Below, one piece after another: positions 8,657-19,204 of a stretch of DNA of 64,000 nt. A program made the position numbers and the translations under genes. Positions within the stretch are counted from its first letter, which is position 1; the number at the start of each line of letters is the position of its first letter. This stretch comes from Rhodothermales bacterium (GTDB lineage: Bacteria > Bacteroidota > Rhodothermia > Rhodothermales > Bin80), in assembly GCA_951812585.1 (NCBI GenBank), contig OX638318.1:896819-960818 (forward strand), in the 5' to 3' direction. Below the pieces are notes generated by a model that worked only from the letters and a program-made list of their open reading frames with translations, was not told the DNA's origin and did not search any database.

Positions 8657-11236
8657 ATGAAATACCTTCACGCACTCGGCTTTGCGCTCTTGGCACTGCC
8701 GTGCGTCGCGGCCTACGCACAAGTGCCGCATCCGGCTGACGTGTTCGGGTTTACGCCCGGGGACGACTACAAGCTGGCTAACTACGAGCAGATGGTAACC
8801 TATTTCAGGGCGCTGGACGAGGCCAGTCCGCGTGTAATCCTGACCGAGATCGGCACCTCTGTGCTGGGCGAGCCCTTGCTCCTGTTGCACATTTCCAGTC
8901 GGCGCAACCTGCGTCGATTGGAGCAGTGGCGCGCGGCAAGCGAGCAGCTTGCCCGCGCCAGAATTACGCCGGAAGAAGCCCGCGCGCTTGTCGAAGAGGC
9001 AAAAGCCGTAGTCTGGATTGATGGCGGCCTGCACGCCACTGAAGTGGCCGGTGCCCAGATGACACCGCTTCTTGCTTACCGCGTCGCCACCGAAGAATCT
9101 GAGGAGATGGCGCACATCCGCGAGAACACCATACTGCTGCTCATGCCGGTGATGAACCCGGATGGGCTGGACATCGTGGCGAACTGGTACAACCAGACCG
9201 TAGGCACCCCCTACGAAGCCACGCGTCCGCCGTGGTTATACCACTACTTCGTAGGGCATGACAACAACCGTGACTGGTTCATGAACAACATGCCCGAATC
9301 GAAGGCGGTGACCAACCTGTTGTACAACGAGTGGTATCCGCAGATTGTCTACAACCATCACCAGACCAGTCCCAGCTACACCCGGATCTTTTTGCCACCT
9401 TTCGCTGACCCGGTCAATCCGCGGATACATCCGGGCGTAACAACCGCAGTGAACATGGTCGGCACGGCCATGGCCAACCGCTTCGCCATGAAAGAGATGC
9501 CCGGTGCCGTATCGGGTGTTACCTACAGCATGTGGTGGAACGGCGGCATGCGCACCGTGCCTTATTTCCACAATATGATCGGCATCCTGACAGAAACAGG
9601 ACACGCCACCCCGTCGCCCCGGTCTTATGATCCCGACTCCCTGCCGGCAACCGTAGCCGGCGGGCAATCCACAGAAGGCACCAACATATTCTACCCATAC
9701 CCGTGGAAAGGTGCCACCTCCCGCTTTGCGGATCCAGTCCGCTACATGATCACCGGATCCATGGCCGTGCTTCGAATAGCGGCCGATTTGCGCAGCCAGT
9801 GGCTCCTAAACATCTACAACATGGGGCGGGCCGCCATCGAGGCGAGCGCCGAGGATGAGCCCAAAGCATACATCATCCCGGCCAGGCAGTGGAATCAGGG
9901 AGAAGAACGCGCGCTCGTCAACCTGCTCCGCATCGGGGGCATTGAGGTGAAGCGCGTGGCCGAGCCCTTCACCTACCAGGACGCGGCGTATGCCGCCGGC
10001 TCCTTCGTGATCGATGCTTCGCAGGCCTTCCGACCCTACCTGCTCGACCTCATGGAAAAGCAGCAGTACCCGGACATGCGGCGCACGCCCTATGATCTGG
10101 CCGGCTGGACGCTGCCACTGCAGATGGGTGTTGATGTGGTGCGCGTCATGTCGGACTCATTTGAGGTTGGGGGCACACCGGTGAGGGCCGCGCTGGGCCC
10201 CGCCCCCGGTGCTGTGAGCCTGGGCGGAACCGCCTTTGCTTACGCGCACCGCCCTAACGAAAGCATCGCCGTCACCAACCGCCTGCTGGCTGCTGGGGAG
10301 TCCGTCTATGTGGTCACGGATTCAGGCGGCACCCTTGCGCCTGGCACGTTCGTTGTAACGGCTAGCAGCGACGATACGCGGGCGCGGCTGGAGGCAGAGG
10401 CACAGGCCAGCGGCACAGCATTCGCGTCCATTGACGCAGTGCCGGACGGCGTGAAGCCACTAGGCGCGTCCAGAATAGGGCTGTACAAGTCGTGGGTCGC
10501 GAACATGGACGAGGGATGGACACGCTGGCTGCTCCAGGAATATGACTTTGCGGTCGACACGCTCCATGACGACGACATTCAGAACGGCAACCTGTCGCAG
10601 TACCACGCCATCATACTTCCTGACCAGAGTCCACGCGCGATTTTGAATGGGCACCGCGAAGGGTTTATGCCGCCGGAATACACCGGCGGGCTGGGAGTTG
10701 CCGGCACCTTTGCGCTGGAGCATTATGTCAGGGCCGGGGGCACCATCGTTGCCTTGGATGATGCCAGCGACTTTGTCATCAACCAGTTCGGTCTGCCCGT
10801 TGAGAATGTCGTCGCGGGCACCAGTCAGGCCAGCTTTTTCATTCCGGGTTCGCTCGTCCGTATCACCGTCGACACTACGCAGGCGCTGGCGTACGGCATG
10901 CCTGCGGAGGCTGCAGCGTACTTTGTGCGGAGCCGAGCCTTTCGCACCCTGGCGCGAACGGGCGAAGGTGAAGGCGGTCGCATGGAACTTGCACCTGCCT
11001 CGCCCCTGCCCGTGAAGGTTATTGCCCGCTATGCATCACAAGATATTCTACTTAGCGGATGGGCCCGCGGAGCGGAAGAGCATATCGGCGGCGAGGCCGC
11101 CATGATAGAGATCGGCTTGGGGAATGGCCGCATGATCCTTTATGGATTCAGGCCGCAGTTTCGCGGACAGCCGCGCGGCACCTACAAACTGTTTTTGAAC
11201 GCACTTCTTTCAACGCAAACCACACCGGAAAAATGA
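8657..11236 (+). CDS. M14-family zinc carboxypeptidase, exported
   Basis: 859 residues with a Sec signal peptide ending near AYAQ (residue 22). Zinc ligands fit the M14 pattern: HATE (His126, Glu129) and a His in YNHHQTSP (234-235). The HDNNRD motif supplies the substrate-binding Asn/Arg, and Glu313 in LTETGHA is the likely catalytic acid. The roughly 500-residue C-terminal extension, with a possible glutamine-amidotransferase-like fold, is typical of the large M14 proteins of Bacteroidota. Role: release of C-terminal residues or cleavage of peptide-like substrates outside the cytoplasm. Its stop overlaps the next start (ATGA). Confidence 0.88.
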   Translation: MKYLHALGFALLALPCVAAYAQVPHPADVFGFTPGDDYKLANYEQMVTYFRALDEASPRVILTEIGTSVLGEPLLLLHISSRRNLRRLEQWRAASEQLARARITPEEARALVEEAKAVVWIDGGLHATEVAGAQMTPLLAYRVATEESEEMAHIRENTILLLMPVMNPDGLDIVANWYNQTVGTPYEATRPPWLYHYFVGHDNNRDWFMNNMPESKAVTNLLYNEWYPQIVYNHHQTSPSYTRIFLPPFADPVNPRIHPGVTTAVNMVGTAMANRFAMKEMPGAVSGVTYSMWWNGGMRTVPYFHNMIGILTETGHATPSPRSYDPDSLPATVAGGQSTEGTNIFYPYPWKGATSRFADPVRYMITGSMAVLRIAADLRSQWLLNIYNMGRAAIEASAEDEPKAYIIPARQWNQGEERALVNLLRIGGIEVKRVAEPFTYQDAAYAAGSFVIDASQAFRPYLLDLMEKQQYPDMRRTPYDLAGWTLPLQMGVDVVRVMSDSFEVGGTPVRAALGPAPGAVSLGGTAFAYAHRPNESIAVTNRLLAAGESVYVVTDSGGTLAPGTFVVTASSDDTRARLEAEAQASGTAFASIDAVPDGVKPLGASRIGLYKSWVANMDEGWTRWLLQEYDFAVDTLHDDDIQNGNLSQYHAIILPDQSPRAILNGHREGFMPPEYTGGLGVAGTFALEHYVRAGGTIVALDDASDFVINQFGLPVENVVAGTSQASFFIPGSLVRITVDTTQALAYGMPAEAAAYFVRSRAFRTLARTGEGEGGRMELAPASPLPVKVIARYASQDILLSGWARGAEEHIGGEAAMIEIGLGNGRMILYGFRPQFRGQPRGTYKLFLNALLSTQTTPEK

Positions 11237-12693
11237 AACACCGGAATCGCGCAACCCGCCGTGCCTTCCTGGCGCAGACCGCAGCCGCTGTGGGCGGCGC
11301 CATCATCGTACCCCGGCATGTGCTGGGCGGCCCTGGCTACCAGGCACCGAGTGACCGGCTCAACATCGCCGGCATTGCCGCTGGAGGCCGGGCCACGGGC
11401 GTTTTGGCCGGCGCCTGCGGCTATGACAATGAATCTGGGGCCACCCTGGAGAACATCGTCGCACTGGCCGATGTGGACGACGCGCGCGCCGCAGGCACCT
11501 ACGAGCGCTACCCCAAGGCCAAGCGGTACCGGGACTTTCGCGCAATGCTGGATGAGATGCACAGCAGCATCGATGCAGTCACCGTCTGCACGCCCGATCA
11601 TATGCACGCCGTAGCCGCAATGGCTGCCATGCAGCTGGGCAAACACGTCTATGTGGAGAAGCCTCTCACGCATGATGTGTACGAAGCCAGAATGCTCACC
11701 GAAGCGGCCCGACGCTATGGCGTAGCCACGCAGATGGGCAACCAGGGCAACTCTGGCGAAGGGATCCGCCAATTGTGCGAGTGGATCTGGTCTGGTACCA
11801 TCGGCGATGTCACCACGGTACACACCTGGACGAACCGCCCGGTATGGCCGCAGGGCCTGGTGCGACCCAAGGAGACACCGCCGGTGCCGGATACCCTGGA
11901 CTGGGACCTCTGGATCGGCACCGCCCCTATGCGCCCCTATCACCCCGCCTATCTGCCTTTCTCCTGGCGTGGCTGGTGGGACTTCGGCACGGGCGCGCTG
12001 GGCGATATGGCCTGCCACATCGTGGATCCCGTTTTCAAAGCGCTCAAACTGGGATATCCCACCGCTGTAGAAGCCAGCGCCTCCGTCTTTGTTGAAAACT
12101 GGAGGCCCATAGACAATCTGGGCAGCGCACCCAACTCGTCCATCATACGGTTTGAGTTTCCAGCGCGTGAATCCATGCCGCCCTGCACGGTGATCTGGTA
12201 TGATGGGGGTCTGTTGCCGCCGCGACCTGATGAGCTAGGCGACGACGAAGTGATGGGCGATGGCGGCGGGGGCTGCCTCTTCGTCGGCACCAAGGGCAAG
12301 ATCATGTGCGAGACATACGGCTTTAACCCGTCGCTCCTTCCGACATCCAGGATGCAGGACTTTTCGCCGCCCCCGGCCGAGCTGCCGCGCGTGGACGGCG
12401 ACATAGGCGGGCATCAGCGGGCCTGGGTTGCCGCATGCAAAGGCGGCGATGCCTGCAGCTCTAACTTTGACTATTCCGGGCCGCTCACCGAGATGGTCCT
12501 GATGGGCAATCTGGCCCTGCGCAGCTTTATGCTCACAGAAGCCGCTACCGATGGAGCCGGACGCAGGCGAACGCGCTATCCTGGGCGCAAGAAGCTTCGC
12601 TGGGATGGCGAGAATATGCGCATCACCAACTTTGATGCGGCCAACCAGTTCGTGCGACGCGAGTACCGGGAAGGCTGGTCGTTAGGAGTCTGA
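11233..12693 (+). CDS. Tat-exported Gfo/Idh/MocA-family oxidoreductase
   Basis: Start ATG 11233 overlaps the M14 stop as ATGA; a longer in-frame extension upstream is only M14 shadow. 486 residues. The N terminus has a twin-arginine signal (ATRRAFLAQTAAAVGGAII), so the folded protein with its NAD(P) cofactor is exported by Tat. The Rossmann fold follows, then VYVEKPLTHDVYEA (EKP motif) and the C-terminal substrate domain. Exported members of this family act on sugars. Together with the sulfatase and peptidase it suggests processing of sulfated or glycosylated material in the envelope. It ends flush against lipA on the other strand. Confidence 0.9.
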   Translation: MKHRNRATRRAFLAQTAAAVGGAIIVPRHVLGGPGYQAPSDRLNIAGIAAGGRATGVLAGACGYDNESGATLENIVALADVDDARAAGTYERYPKAKRYRDFRAMLDEMHSSIDAVTVCTPDHMHAVAAMAAMQLGKHVYVEKPLTHDVYEARMLTEAARRYGVATQMGNQGNSGEGIRQLCEWIWSGTIGDVTTVHTWTNRPVWPQGLVRPKETPPVPDTLDWDLWIGTAPMRPYHPAYLPFSWRGWWDFGTGALGDMACHIVDPVFKALKLGYPTAVEASASVFVENWRPIDNLGSAPNSSIIRFEFPARESMPPCTVIWYDGGLLPPRPDELGDDEVMGDGGGGCLFVGTKGKIMCETYGFNPSLLPTSRMQDFSPPPAELPRVDGDIGGHQRAWVAACKGGDACSSNFDYSGPLTEMVLMGNLALRSFMLTEAATDGAGRRRTRYPGRKKLRWDGENMRITNFDAANQFVRREYREGWSLGV

Positions 12694-13647
12694 TCAAACG
12701 TGGCGCTCCGCATGGTACGAGCTGCGTACCAGCGGGCCACTTTCTACGTGCTCGATGCCCTTGGCTTCGCCTTCCTGCTTGTAGAATGCGAACACGTCGG
12801 GGTGCACGAACTCCACCACCGGCAGGTGCATCTTGGTGGGCTGCAGGTACTGGCCAATGGTCATCACATCCACGCCGGCAACGACGAAGTCGTCCATGAG
12901 CGCCAGGACTTCGTCCTGCGTCTCGCCGAGTCCAACCATGATGCCGCTCTTGGTGCGCAGTCCTTGTTCCTTGGCAATTCGGAGCAGTTCCAGGGAACGC
13001 GCATAATCCGCCTGCGGGCGTACGCGCCGATAGAGACGCGGCACGCTTTCCACATTGTGGTTGAGAATATCCGGCCGTTCGTCCAGCACGATCTGGAGCG
13101 CGTCCCAAAGTCCGCGAAAATCAGGGATCAAGACCTCCACCGTACAGCCTGAAATCTCCTGCCGCACGCGGCGGATCGTCTCCGCAAAGATGGGCGCGCC
13201 CCCATCCTTGCGCTCATCGCGGTTTACGGAGGTCACAACCACATGCTGGAGCGCCATGATGCGGGCCGCTTCTGCTACGCGCCGCGGCTCATCCCAGTCG
13301 AGACCCGGCTCCGGGCGTCCCGTCTGCACGGCGCAAAAGCCGCAAGAGCGCGTGCATACGTTGCCGAGGATCATGAAGGTGGCCGTGCCGGCGGTCCAAC
13401 ATTCTCCCATGTTCGGACAACGGGCACTCTGGCATACGGTGTGCAGATTATGCTCGTCGATGAGCTGGACCAGCTTGCGATAGGTAGGACCGTATGGCAG
13501 CTTTACGCGCAACCAGTCGGGCCGCCGCGTGCGCGGCACCTCCACCACCGGAAGTGAAACAAGTTCAGCGCCACCATCACCGGATGGTTGCTTCCGGAGC
13601 GCGATGTCTCCTGGCAAGTAAGGGCGCTTCAGCGAGTGTTCAGCCAT
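12694..13647 (-). CDS. lipA: Lipoyl synthase
   Basis: Radical SAM enzyme inserting two sulfurs into octanoyl chains on lipoyl domains. The auxiliary cluster cysteines are in [12 protein letters not shown] and the radical SAM triad in CTRSCGFC. The C terminus carries the RSSYHAE signature needed for catalysis. ATG 13647 ([12 protein letters not shown]) is preferred; an in-frame TTG at 13659 would add four residues. About 317 residues, normal length. The stop TGA is adjacent to that of the convergent oxidoreductase (TGATCA, 12691-12696). Confidence 0.95.
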   Translation of the reverse strand: MAEHSLKRPYLPGDIALRKQPSGDGGAELVSLPVVEVPRTRRPDWLRVKLPYGPTYRKLVQLIDEHNLHTVCQSARCPNMGECWTAGTATFMILGNVCTRSCGFCAVQTGRPEPGLDWDEPRRVAEAARIMALQHVVVTSVNRDERKDGGAPIFAETIRRVRQEISGCTVEVLIPDFRGLWDALQIVLDERPDILNHNVESVPRLYRRVRPQADYARSLELLRIAKEQGLRTKSGIMVGLGETQDEVLALMDDFVVAGVDVMTIGQYLQPTKMHLPVVEFVHPDVFAFYKQEGEAKGIEHVESGPLVRSSYHAERHV

Positions 13648-13706
13648 GGCATGGGACAATCATCGGGGATCTTGCAAACACGCGCGTGCGTGCATTGATC
13701 CTTACC

Positions 13707-13714
13707 TATATTTG
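13707..13714 (+). promoter_or_regulatory. Possible Bacteroidota-type -7 element upstream of lat
   Basis: TATATTTG fits the TAnnTTTG consensus known for Bacteroidota housekeeping promoters, 50 bases before the lat start. A well spaced -33 TTG is not obvious, so this is tentative. Confidence 0.3.
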
Positions 13715-13763
13715 GTCGTCTGACGAAATTTTCTCCCCTTCGTCCGCAGCCTGGCAGCATCCT

Positions 13764-15113
13764 ATGAGCAGAGCTCAACGCAGACAACACGAAATATTGC
13801 CGGAAGAGGTCAGGAACATCTTTCTGGCGCATACCAATGCCCAAGGCATGCTGCCCTTAGTGCTGGACATGCAGCGTAGTCGGGGCATCGATCTCTATGA
13901 TCAGCGGACGGGGCGCCGCTTGATGGATTTCTTCGGCTTCTATGCCACCAGCGCGCTGGGAATGAACCACCCAGGTCTGACGGAAGACGCGGCGTTCCTT
14001 AGCCGGCTGCAGGAAGCCGCACTGAACAAGGTCACCAACTCGGATGTGCAGACAGTGCACATGGCGCGCTTTCTGGACACCTTTGCACGTGTCGCCATGC
14101 CGGATCGCTTTTCGCACGCTTTCTTCATCTCTGGGGGCGCGCTCGCGGTCGAGAATGCGCTCAAGGTTGCATTTGACTGGAAGGTGCGGAAGAACCATGC
14201 CAAAGGATATAAGCAAGAGCGGGGGCACCAGGTCCTACATCTGGAAGAGTCCTTTCATGGCCGTTCAGGCTACACGCTGTCGCTGACCAACACCGCCGAT
14301 CCGCGCAAGACGCAACACTTCCCCAAGTTTGACTGGCCGCGCATCCAAAATCCCAAGATCGTCTGGCCGCTGGAGGCGCACCTGGAGGCGGTAGAAGCAT
14401 CCGAACGTAATGCTTTGGAGCAGGCCAAGCAACATTTTTACGAGCGCAAGGACGATGTCGCATGCGTTATCATGGAAACGATTCAGGGAGAGGGCGGCGA
14501 CAATCACTTTCGGCCTGCCTTCTTTGAGGCGATTAAGACGCTGTGCCTGGAGAACGATGCGCTCTTCATCCTGGACGAGGTGCAAAGTGGTGTGGGCATC
14601 ACGGGGACGTTCTGGGCCTTTGAGGGAGTGCAGGCTGAGCCGGACCTTATTGCATTCGGCAAAAAGACGCAGGTCTGCGGCATCCTGGCCGGTCCACGCC
14701 TGGACGAGGTCGCCGATCATGTGTTTGAGAAATCGAGCCGAATAAACTCCACCTGGGGCGGCAACCTGGTGGACATGGTCCGCTTTGATCGTACGCTGGA
14801 AATCATCGAACAAGCCCAGCTTCTGCGTAACGCCCGCACAGTAGGCGCACATCTATATGCACGCCTGAAGAACCTGGCTGCCGAATTCCCCTGCATCAGT
14901 AACGTCAGAGGCCGGGGCCTGATGTGCGCCATGAATCTTTCCGACCGCGCGCTGCGCGACCGTGTGCTGACGCGCTGCTACGACGAGGGCGTGGTCTTGC
15001 TTGGCTGCGGCCATGCGTCGATTCGCTTCAGGGCACCGCTGACCATCACGGCACAGGAGGTAGACGAAGGCCTCGGACGGTTGCGTGCTGCGCTGCGCCG
15101 CGAGACGCAATAG
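13764..15113 (+). CDS. lat: L-lysine 6-transaminase
   Basis: PLP enzyme moving the epsilon-amino group of lysine to 2-oxoglutarate, giving 2-aminoadipate 6-semialdehyde. 449 residues from ATG 13764; an upstream extension to 13494 lies opposite lipA and is not credible. The Schiff-base lysine is in IAFGKKTQVCG (Lys300), and QGEGG contains Glu243; both numbers coincide with those of the Mycobacterium tuberculosis enzyme. FILDEVQSG supplies the PLP-ring Asp. The stop TAG overlaps the cupin start (TAGTG), so the pair is coupled. Confidence 0.93.
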   Translation: MSRAQRRQHEILPEEVRNIFLAHTNAQGMLPLVLDMQRSRGIDLYDQRTGRRLMDFFGFYATSALGMNHPGLTEDAAFLSRLQEAALNKVTNSDVQTVHMARFLDTFARVAMPDRFSHAFFISGGALAVENALKVAFDWKVRKNHAKGYKQERGHQVLHLEESFHGRSGYTLSLTNTADPRKTQHFPKFDWPRIQNPKIVWPLEAHLEAVEASERNALEQAKQHFYERKDDVACVIMETIQGEGGDNHFRPAFFEAIKTLCLENDALFILDEVQSGVGITGTFWAFEGVQAEPDLIAFGKKTQVCGILAGPRLDEVADHVFEKSSRINSTWGGNLVDMVRFDRTLEIIEQAQLLRNARTVGAHLYARLKNLAAEFPCISNVRGRGLMCAMNLSDRALRDRVLTRCYDEGVVLLGCGHASIRFRAPLTITAQEVDEGLGRLRAALRRETQ

Positions 15114-15469
15114 TGGTCCGCAAGATCACACACCCCGCGCCTGTCCAGACACCAGGCGGCAAGACGATTCACGAATATGTGGGGCGGATCCGCACCGGCT
15201 CCGAAGCAGTGAGTGTCGCGCGCATGGTTGCCCCACCGGGTTGGAGTGAGCCCTTCCAGCAGCCATCTTTTGACGAGATCACCTTGGTCGTTCGCGGCGT
15301 GATCCGCGTTGAGCACCGGAACGGGTCTGTGGATGTCGGTTCGGGCGAGGTCGTCCTGGTGCCGGCGGGCACGCGTATCCGCTACAGCAATCCGGGGCGT
15401 GAAGACGCCGCATACTGGGCCGTATGCGTACCTGCCTTCAGCACGCAGATGGCCGGCCGCGAGAACTAG
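15113..15469 (+). CDS. Small cupin-domain protein coupled to lat
   Basis: 118 residues starting at GTG 15113, which overlaps the lat stop. A single cupin barrel: [20 protein letters not shown] for the first motif, with fewer His than classic metal cupins, and [20 protein letters not shown] for the second. Family members include small enzymes and sensors, so function is open. Coupling to lysine transaminase suggests action on a lysine-derived compound, which is inference. The last four bases (CTAG) are shared with the gyrA stop on the other strand. Confidence 0.75.
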   Translation: MVRKITHPAPVQTPGGKTIHEYVGRIRTGSEAVSVARMVAPPGWSEPFQQPSFDEITLVVRGVIRVEHRNGSVDVGSGEVVLVPAGTRIRYSNPGREDAAYWAVCVPAFSTQMAGREN

Positions 15470-18105
15470 GTGGCCCGGTGATAGTGATCCTCGGCATGCT
15501 CCTCTGCTGCCACCAGACTGACATCCGCTACGGCATCGCCTTCCCGGAGTCGGATCAGGCGAACACCTTCCGCATACCGTCCCGTCTCCCTAATGGTGTG
15601 CACCGCAAGGCGGATGAGCGTACCGCCTTGGGTTATGATCATCAGTTCATCTGATTCCTTTACGGCCTTGATAGCCACCAGGGGTCCGGTCTTGCGGGTG
15701 CACTTGAGTGTGATAACACCCTGGCCGCCGCGGCGCGCTTCCCTGTATTCTCCAACGGGTGATCGTTTCCCATAACCATTGGCGCTTATAGACAGCAGGC
15801 GAAGGTTGTCATCGCCGTTGGCAATGAGGGCCATGCCCACCACTTGCTCTGACGACACCATGCGCATGCCGCGTACGCCTATAGTCGTGCGTCCAGTTGG
15901 ACGCACGTTGTGTTCACTGAATGTGATGGCACGCCCTGCGGAAGACGCCAGCACAATGCGCGTATTTCCATCGGTCAACCGTGCCTCCAGGACCTGATCC
16001 CCTTCCCGCACCAGAATGGCAATCTTGCCGGTGCGAAGCGGACGTCTAAACTTCGTCAATGCGGTCTTCTTCACCAAGCCGGCGCGCGTCGCCAGGAGCA
16101 CGTAGTGTGTGTTCAGAAAGTCCTCGTTCAGAAAGTCCTTCTTGGCAATAGCAAGCACCGTCCGTACGCGATCCTCCACCGACATCTGTATGAGATTGCG
16201 CACATTGCGCCCCCTCGCAACACGGCTGCCCGCAGGCACCTGGAACACCCGCAAGTAATAACACTGTCCGTGATCGGTGATGAAGAGCAGGTAGTCGTGA
16301 TTGTAGGTTACAAACAGGTGCTCCAGATAATCCTGGTCGCGCAGACCGCCGGCACGCTTGCCGATACCACCACGCGCCTGGCTGCGAAACTCGCTGGTCC
16401 GCGTACGCTTGATGAGACCTTGATGCGACATCGTCACCACCACCTGCCGATCCTCGATAAGGTCTTCGATGATCAGGTCTTCTCCGCCGGCATAGTCGAT
16501 TTCGGTGCGGCGCGCGTCGGCGTACTTCGCGCGCAGCTCCAGCAATTCGTCCTTGACGATCAGCTTTCGCAGCGCTTCGCTGCCAAGGATTGCCGAGAGC
16601 TGCGCCACTTCGCGCCGAACGGCATGGTACTCAGCCTCAATCTTTTTGCGCTCCAGCCCGGTCAGTCGACGCAGCCGCATCTCCAAGATTGCGTTGGCCT
16701 GCTCTTCCGATAGCCATGCGGGCGGCACAGGGCCCTGTGCCGCATCTCGCGCTGCTTCCTGTGTCCTTGGCGTAGCTTCCTGCATCCCGGTCGCACCTTG
16801 CGGTTCGCCCGGAGCGAGTGGCAGGCCAAGCTGCGTGCGCTGCGCACTGGTGAGACGCGCGGGGTAGACACCCCGCATCAGATTCTGTCTCGCTTCTTCC
16901 GTCGAATCCGATTCGCGGATAATGGTGATGACCGCGTCCAGATGATCCAGCGCCTTCGTCAGACCCTTTAGAATGTGGGCCCTCCGCTTGGCCTTCTGCA
17001 GCTGATGCTCCGTGCGGCGCGCTACGACTACCAGGCGGTGCTCCACGAAGTGCACAACAAGATCCTTCAGCGCCAGCGTACGCGGTCGCCCGCCAACCAA
17101 GGCCACAAAGTTGGCTCCAAAGGTGTGCTGACATTGCGAAAACTTGTACAGCTTGTTTTGCACGACTTGCGCCAGCACACCCTTCTTCAGCTCAATGACG
17201 ATCCGCATCCCATCGCGGTCGCTTTCATCGCGCAGGTCCGCGATCCCGTCAATACGTTTGTGCCGCACCAGTTCAGCGATGCGCTCCACCAAGACACTCT
17301 TGTTGATCTGGTACGGGATCTCCGATATGATGAGCGCCTGCCGATCTCCTGGCAGCTCCTCCTCGTGCATGCGTGCCCGCAAGACAATTCTTCCGCGACC
17401 ATTGGCGTACGCGGCCTGTACGCCCGCCGTGCCGTAGATGATGCCTCCGGTAGGGAAGTCCGGGCCCGGCAAGTGCTCCATCAGGCCCAGTGTATCGATA
17501 TCCGGCTCATCGATATACGCCACGATGGCGTCAACGACCTCGCCGAGATTGTGCGGCGGGATCTTTGTCGCCATGCCTACAGCGATCCCATCACCGCCAT
17601 TGATCAAAAGATTCGGAACAGCAGCCGGCAGGACCGATGGTTCCTGCAGCGAGCCATCAAAGTTGTCCTGGAAGTCGACCGTGTTCTTCTTGAGGTCGCG
17701 CAGCATCTCCCCCGCGAGGTGGGTCATGCGCGCTTCGGTGTATCGCATTGCGGCCGCCGAATCCCCGTCCACCGAACCGAAATTGCCCTGTCCATCCACC
17801 AGGATATACCGCAGCGCAAAGGTCTGCGCCATGCGCACCATGGTGTCGTAGACGGACGCGTCGCCGTGCGGGTGGTACTTGCCCAGAACCTCGCCAACAA
17901 TACGGGCGCTCTTCTTGAAGGTCGCCCCGGGCCCCAGTGCCAGCTCGCTCATTCCGTAAAGCACGCGACGATGCACCGGCTTCAGGCCATCCCTCACGTC
18001 CGGCAACGCGCGCCCCACAATGACCGACATGGAGTAATCGATGTACGAGGACTCCATCTCGTCCGAGATGCTAACCTGGCTTACGCGTTCCCTGCCAACC
18101 TCCAT
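15466..18105 (-). CDS. gyrA: DNA gyrase subunit A
   Basis: Breakage-reunion subunit of gyrase, 879 residues. The catalytic tyrosine is Tyr122 in [10 protein letters not shown], same numbering as E. coli. The quinolone region reads [11 protein letters not shown], so position 83 is Ala and 84 is Ser, unlike Ser83-Ala84 in E. coli. A Pro/Ala/Gln-rich insert of about 50 residues (411-463) lies before the [21 protein letters not shown] helix. The GyrA box at 576-582 is QARGGIG, with Ile where Lys or Arg is usual. Six-bladed C-terminal wrapping domain follows. Encoded downstream of dapA. Confidence 0.95.
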   Translation of the reverse strand: MEVGRERVSQVSISDEMESSYIDYSMSVIVGRALPDVRDGLKPVHRRVLYGMSELALGPGATFKKSARIVGEVLGKYHPHGDASVYDTMVRMAQTFALRYILVDGQGNFGSVDGDSAAAMRYTEARMTHLAGEMLRDLKKNTVDFQDNFDGSLQEPSVLPAAVPNLLINGGDGIAVGMATKIPPHNLGEVVDAIVAYIDEPDIDTLGLMEHLPGPDFPTGGIIYGTAGVQAAYANGRGRIVLRARMHEEELPGDRQALIISEIPYQINKSVLVERIAELVRHKRIDGIADLRDESDRDGMRIVIELKKGVLAQVVQNKLYKFSQCQHTFGANFVALVGGRPRTLALKDLVVHFVEHRLVVVARRTEHQLQKAKRRAHILKGLTKALDHLDAVITIIRESDSTEEARQNLMRGVYPARLTSAQRTQLGLPLAPGEPQGATGMQEATPRTQEAARDAAQGPVPPAWLSEEQANAILEMRLRRLTGLERKKIEAEYHAVRREVAQLSAILGSEALRKLIVKDELLELRAKYADARRTEIDYAGGEDLIIEDLIEDRQVVVTMSHQGLIKRTRTSEFRSQARGGIGKRAGGLRDQDYLEHLFVTYNHDYLLFITDHGQCYYLRVFQVPAGSRVARGRNVRNLIQMSVEDRVRTVLAIAKKDFLNEDFLNTHYVLLATRAGLVKKTALTKFRRPLRTGKIAILVREGDQVLEARLTDGNTRIVLASSAGRAITFSEHNVRPTGRTTIGVRGMRMVSSEQVVGMALIANGDDNLRLLSISANGYGKRSPVGEYREARRGGQGVITLKCTRKTGPLVAIKAVKESDELMIITQGGTLIRLAVHTIRETGRYAEGVRLIRLREGDAVADVSLVAAEEHAEDHYHRAT

Positions 18106-18268
18106 GCGTAATGCTACTTGTTCCTTCTAATATGCAGTCTATTATGCCCGACTTGGTTGGAGACCGCGCGGCGCAGATATGCCTGGCGTAAAGCTACGCA
18201 TTCGACATCAGACTTGCCTGGTGCGCGCCGCTGCTACGGTCCGCCGATACCCGTGGGCGCGCGATAAT
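18106..18268. other. dapA-gyrA intergenic region
   Basis: 163 bases between dapA and gyrA, both minus strand. It should contain the gyrA promoter. No hairpin with T-tract and no clear promoter motif is seen. Confidence 0.3.
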
Positions 18269-19204
18269 TCAGCGGGATGCCGCTGCGAACTGTTGCATGG
18301 ATGTGGCCCGGAATGCGGCCCGGACACGGGCTGCCGTTTCGGCCTCCATCGGCACAAGCGGCAGGCGAATGCAACCATCAATCAATCCCAGCTCAGCCAG
18401 CATGGCCTTGACTGGTATCGGGTTAGTATCAAAGAAGCAGGCGCGCATGGCCGCAACAAGCGCCAGATGGAGCCGACGCGCGGTGTCGAAGTCTCCGCAC
18501 AGCCCCGCGCGGACCAGGGTGCCTACGGGTCCGGGAAGCACATTGCTCAACACGGAGATCACGCCGTCAGCCCCCAGCGACAAGAGCGGCAGCGTGATTT
18601 CGTCGTCTCCGGCATACACAGCAAAGTGCGCAGGGCGATGCCGCAGAATGTCTGTGATCTGTTCCAGATCGCCCGAGGCCTCTTTGACGCCGACGACGCT
18701 CGGAATCGCGTCGGCCAGCGCAAGCGTCGTTTCGGCGGTTATGTTAAGGCCCGTTCGGCTCGGCACATTGTAGATGACGATGGGGCAGTCTGTCGCATCT
18801 GCAATGGCAGCCACATGGGCGATGAAACCCCGCTGCGGAGGCTTGTTGTAGTACGGGCCCACGACCAAGAGGCCATCCGCACCGGATTGGGCGGCGTCAC
18901 GCGAGAACACGACGCTCTCGCCCGTGGAGTTGTTGCCTGTACCGATGATCACCGGCACACGCCCTGCCGTGTGCTCCAGCGCCAGGTCCGTCATGCGACG
19001 GCGCTCGTGCGGCCAGATCGTGGCATTTTCGCCTGTTGTGCCGAGAATCACCAAGGCCTCTGCCCCCGCGTCGATCTGCCGGTCAATAAGGCGCTTCAGC
19101 GCCACATCGTCTACCTCGTTGTGTCTTGTAAAGGGCGTGACCAGCGCCGGGGCCGTGCCACGAAAGATTATGCCGTTCATTGCGCGTTGGGTGCTTGTGT
19201 GCAT
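18269..19204 (-). CDS. dapA: 4-hydroxy-tetrahydrodipicolinate synthase
   Basis: Condenses pyruvate with aspartate semialdehyde in lysine and diaminopimelate synthesis. Schiff-base Lys174 in VGVKEASGD, Tyr145 in YNVPSRTG and the GTTGE motif are present. Start ATG 19204 has AGGA at good spacing and overlaps dapB by 28 bases. The internal ATG 19180 overlaps the dapB stop as ATGA and gives the usual short N terminus (MNGIIFRGTAPALVTPF), so it is a good alternative (303 residues). Third gene of the thrA-dapB-dapA operon. Confidence 0.94.
   Translation of the reverse strand: MHTSTQRAMNGIIFRGTAPALVTPFTRHNEVDDVALKRLIDRQIDAGAEALVILGTTGENATIWPHERRRMTDLALEHTAGRVPVIIGTGNNSTGESVVFSRDAAQSGADGLLVVGPYYNKPPQRGFIAHVAAIADATDCPIVIYNVPSRTGLNITAETTLALADAIPSVVGVKEASGDLEQITDILRHRPAHFAVYAGDDEITLPLLSLGADGVISVLSNVLPGPVGTLVRAGLCGDFDTARRLHLALVAAMRACFFDTNPIPVKAMLAELGLIDGCIRLPLVPMEAETAARVRAAFRATSMQQFAAASR

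Noticed and set aside
16975-18111. Long plus-strand open frame opposite gyrA (378 codons)
   Set aside because: Antisense shadow of gyrA in a high-GC gene, with no known motif or ribosome site.
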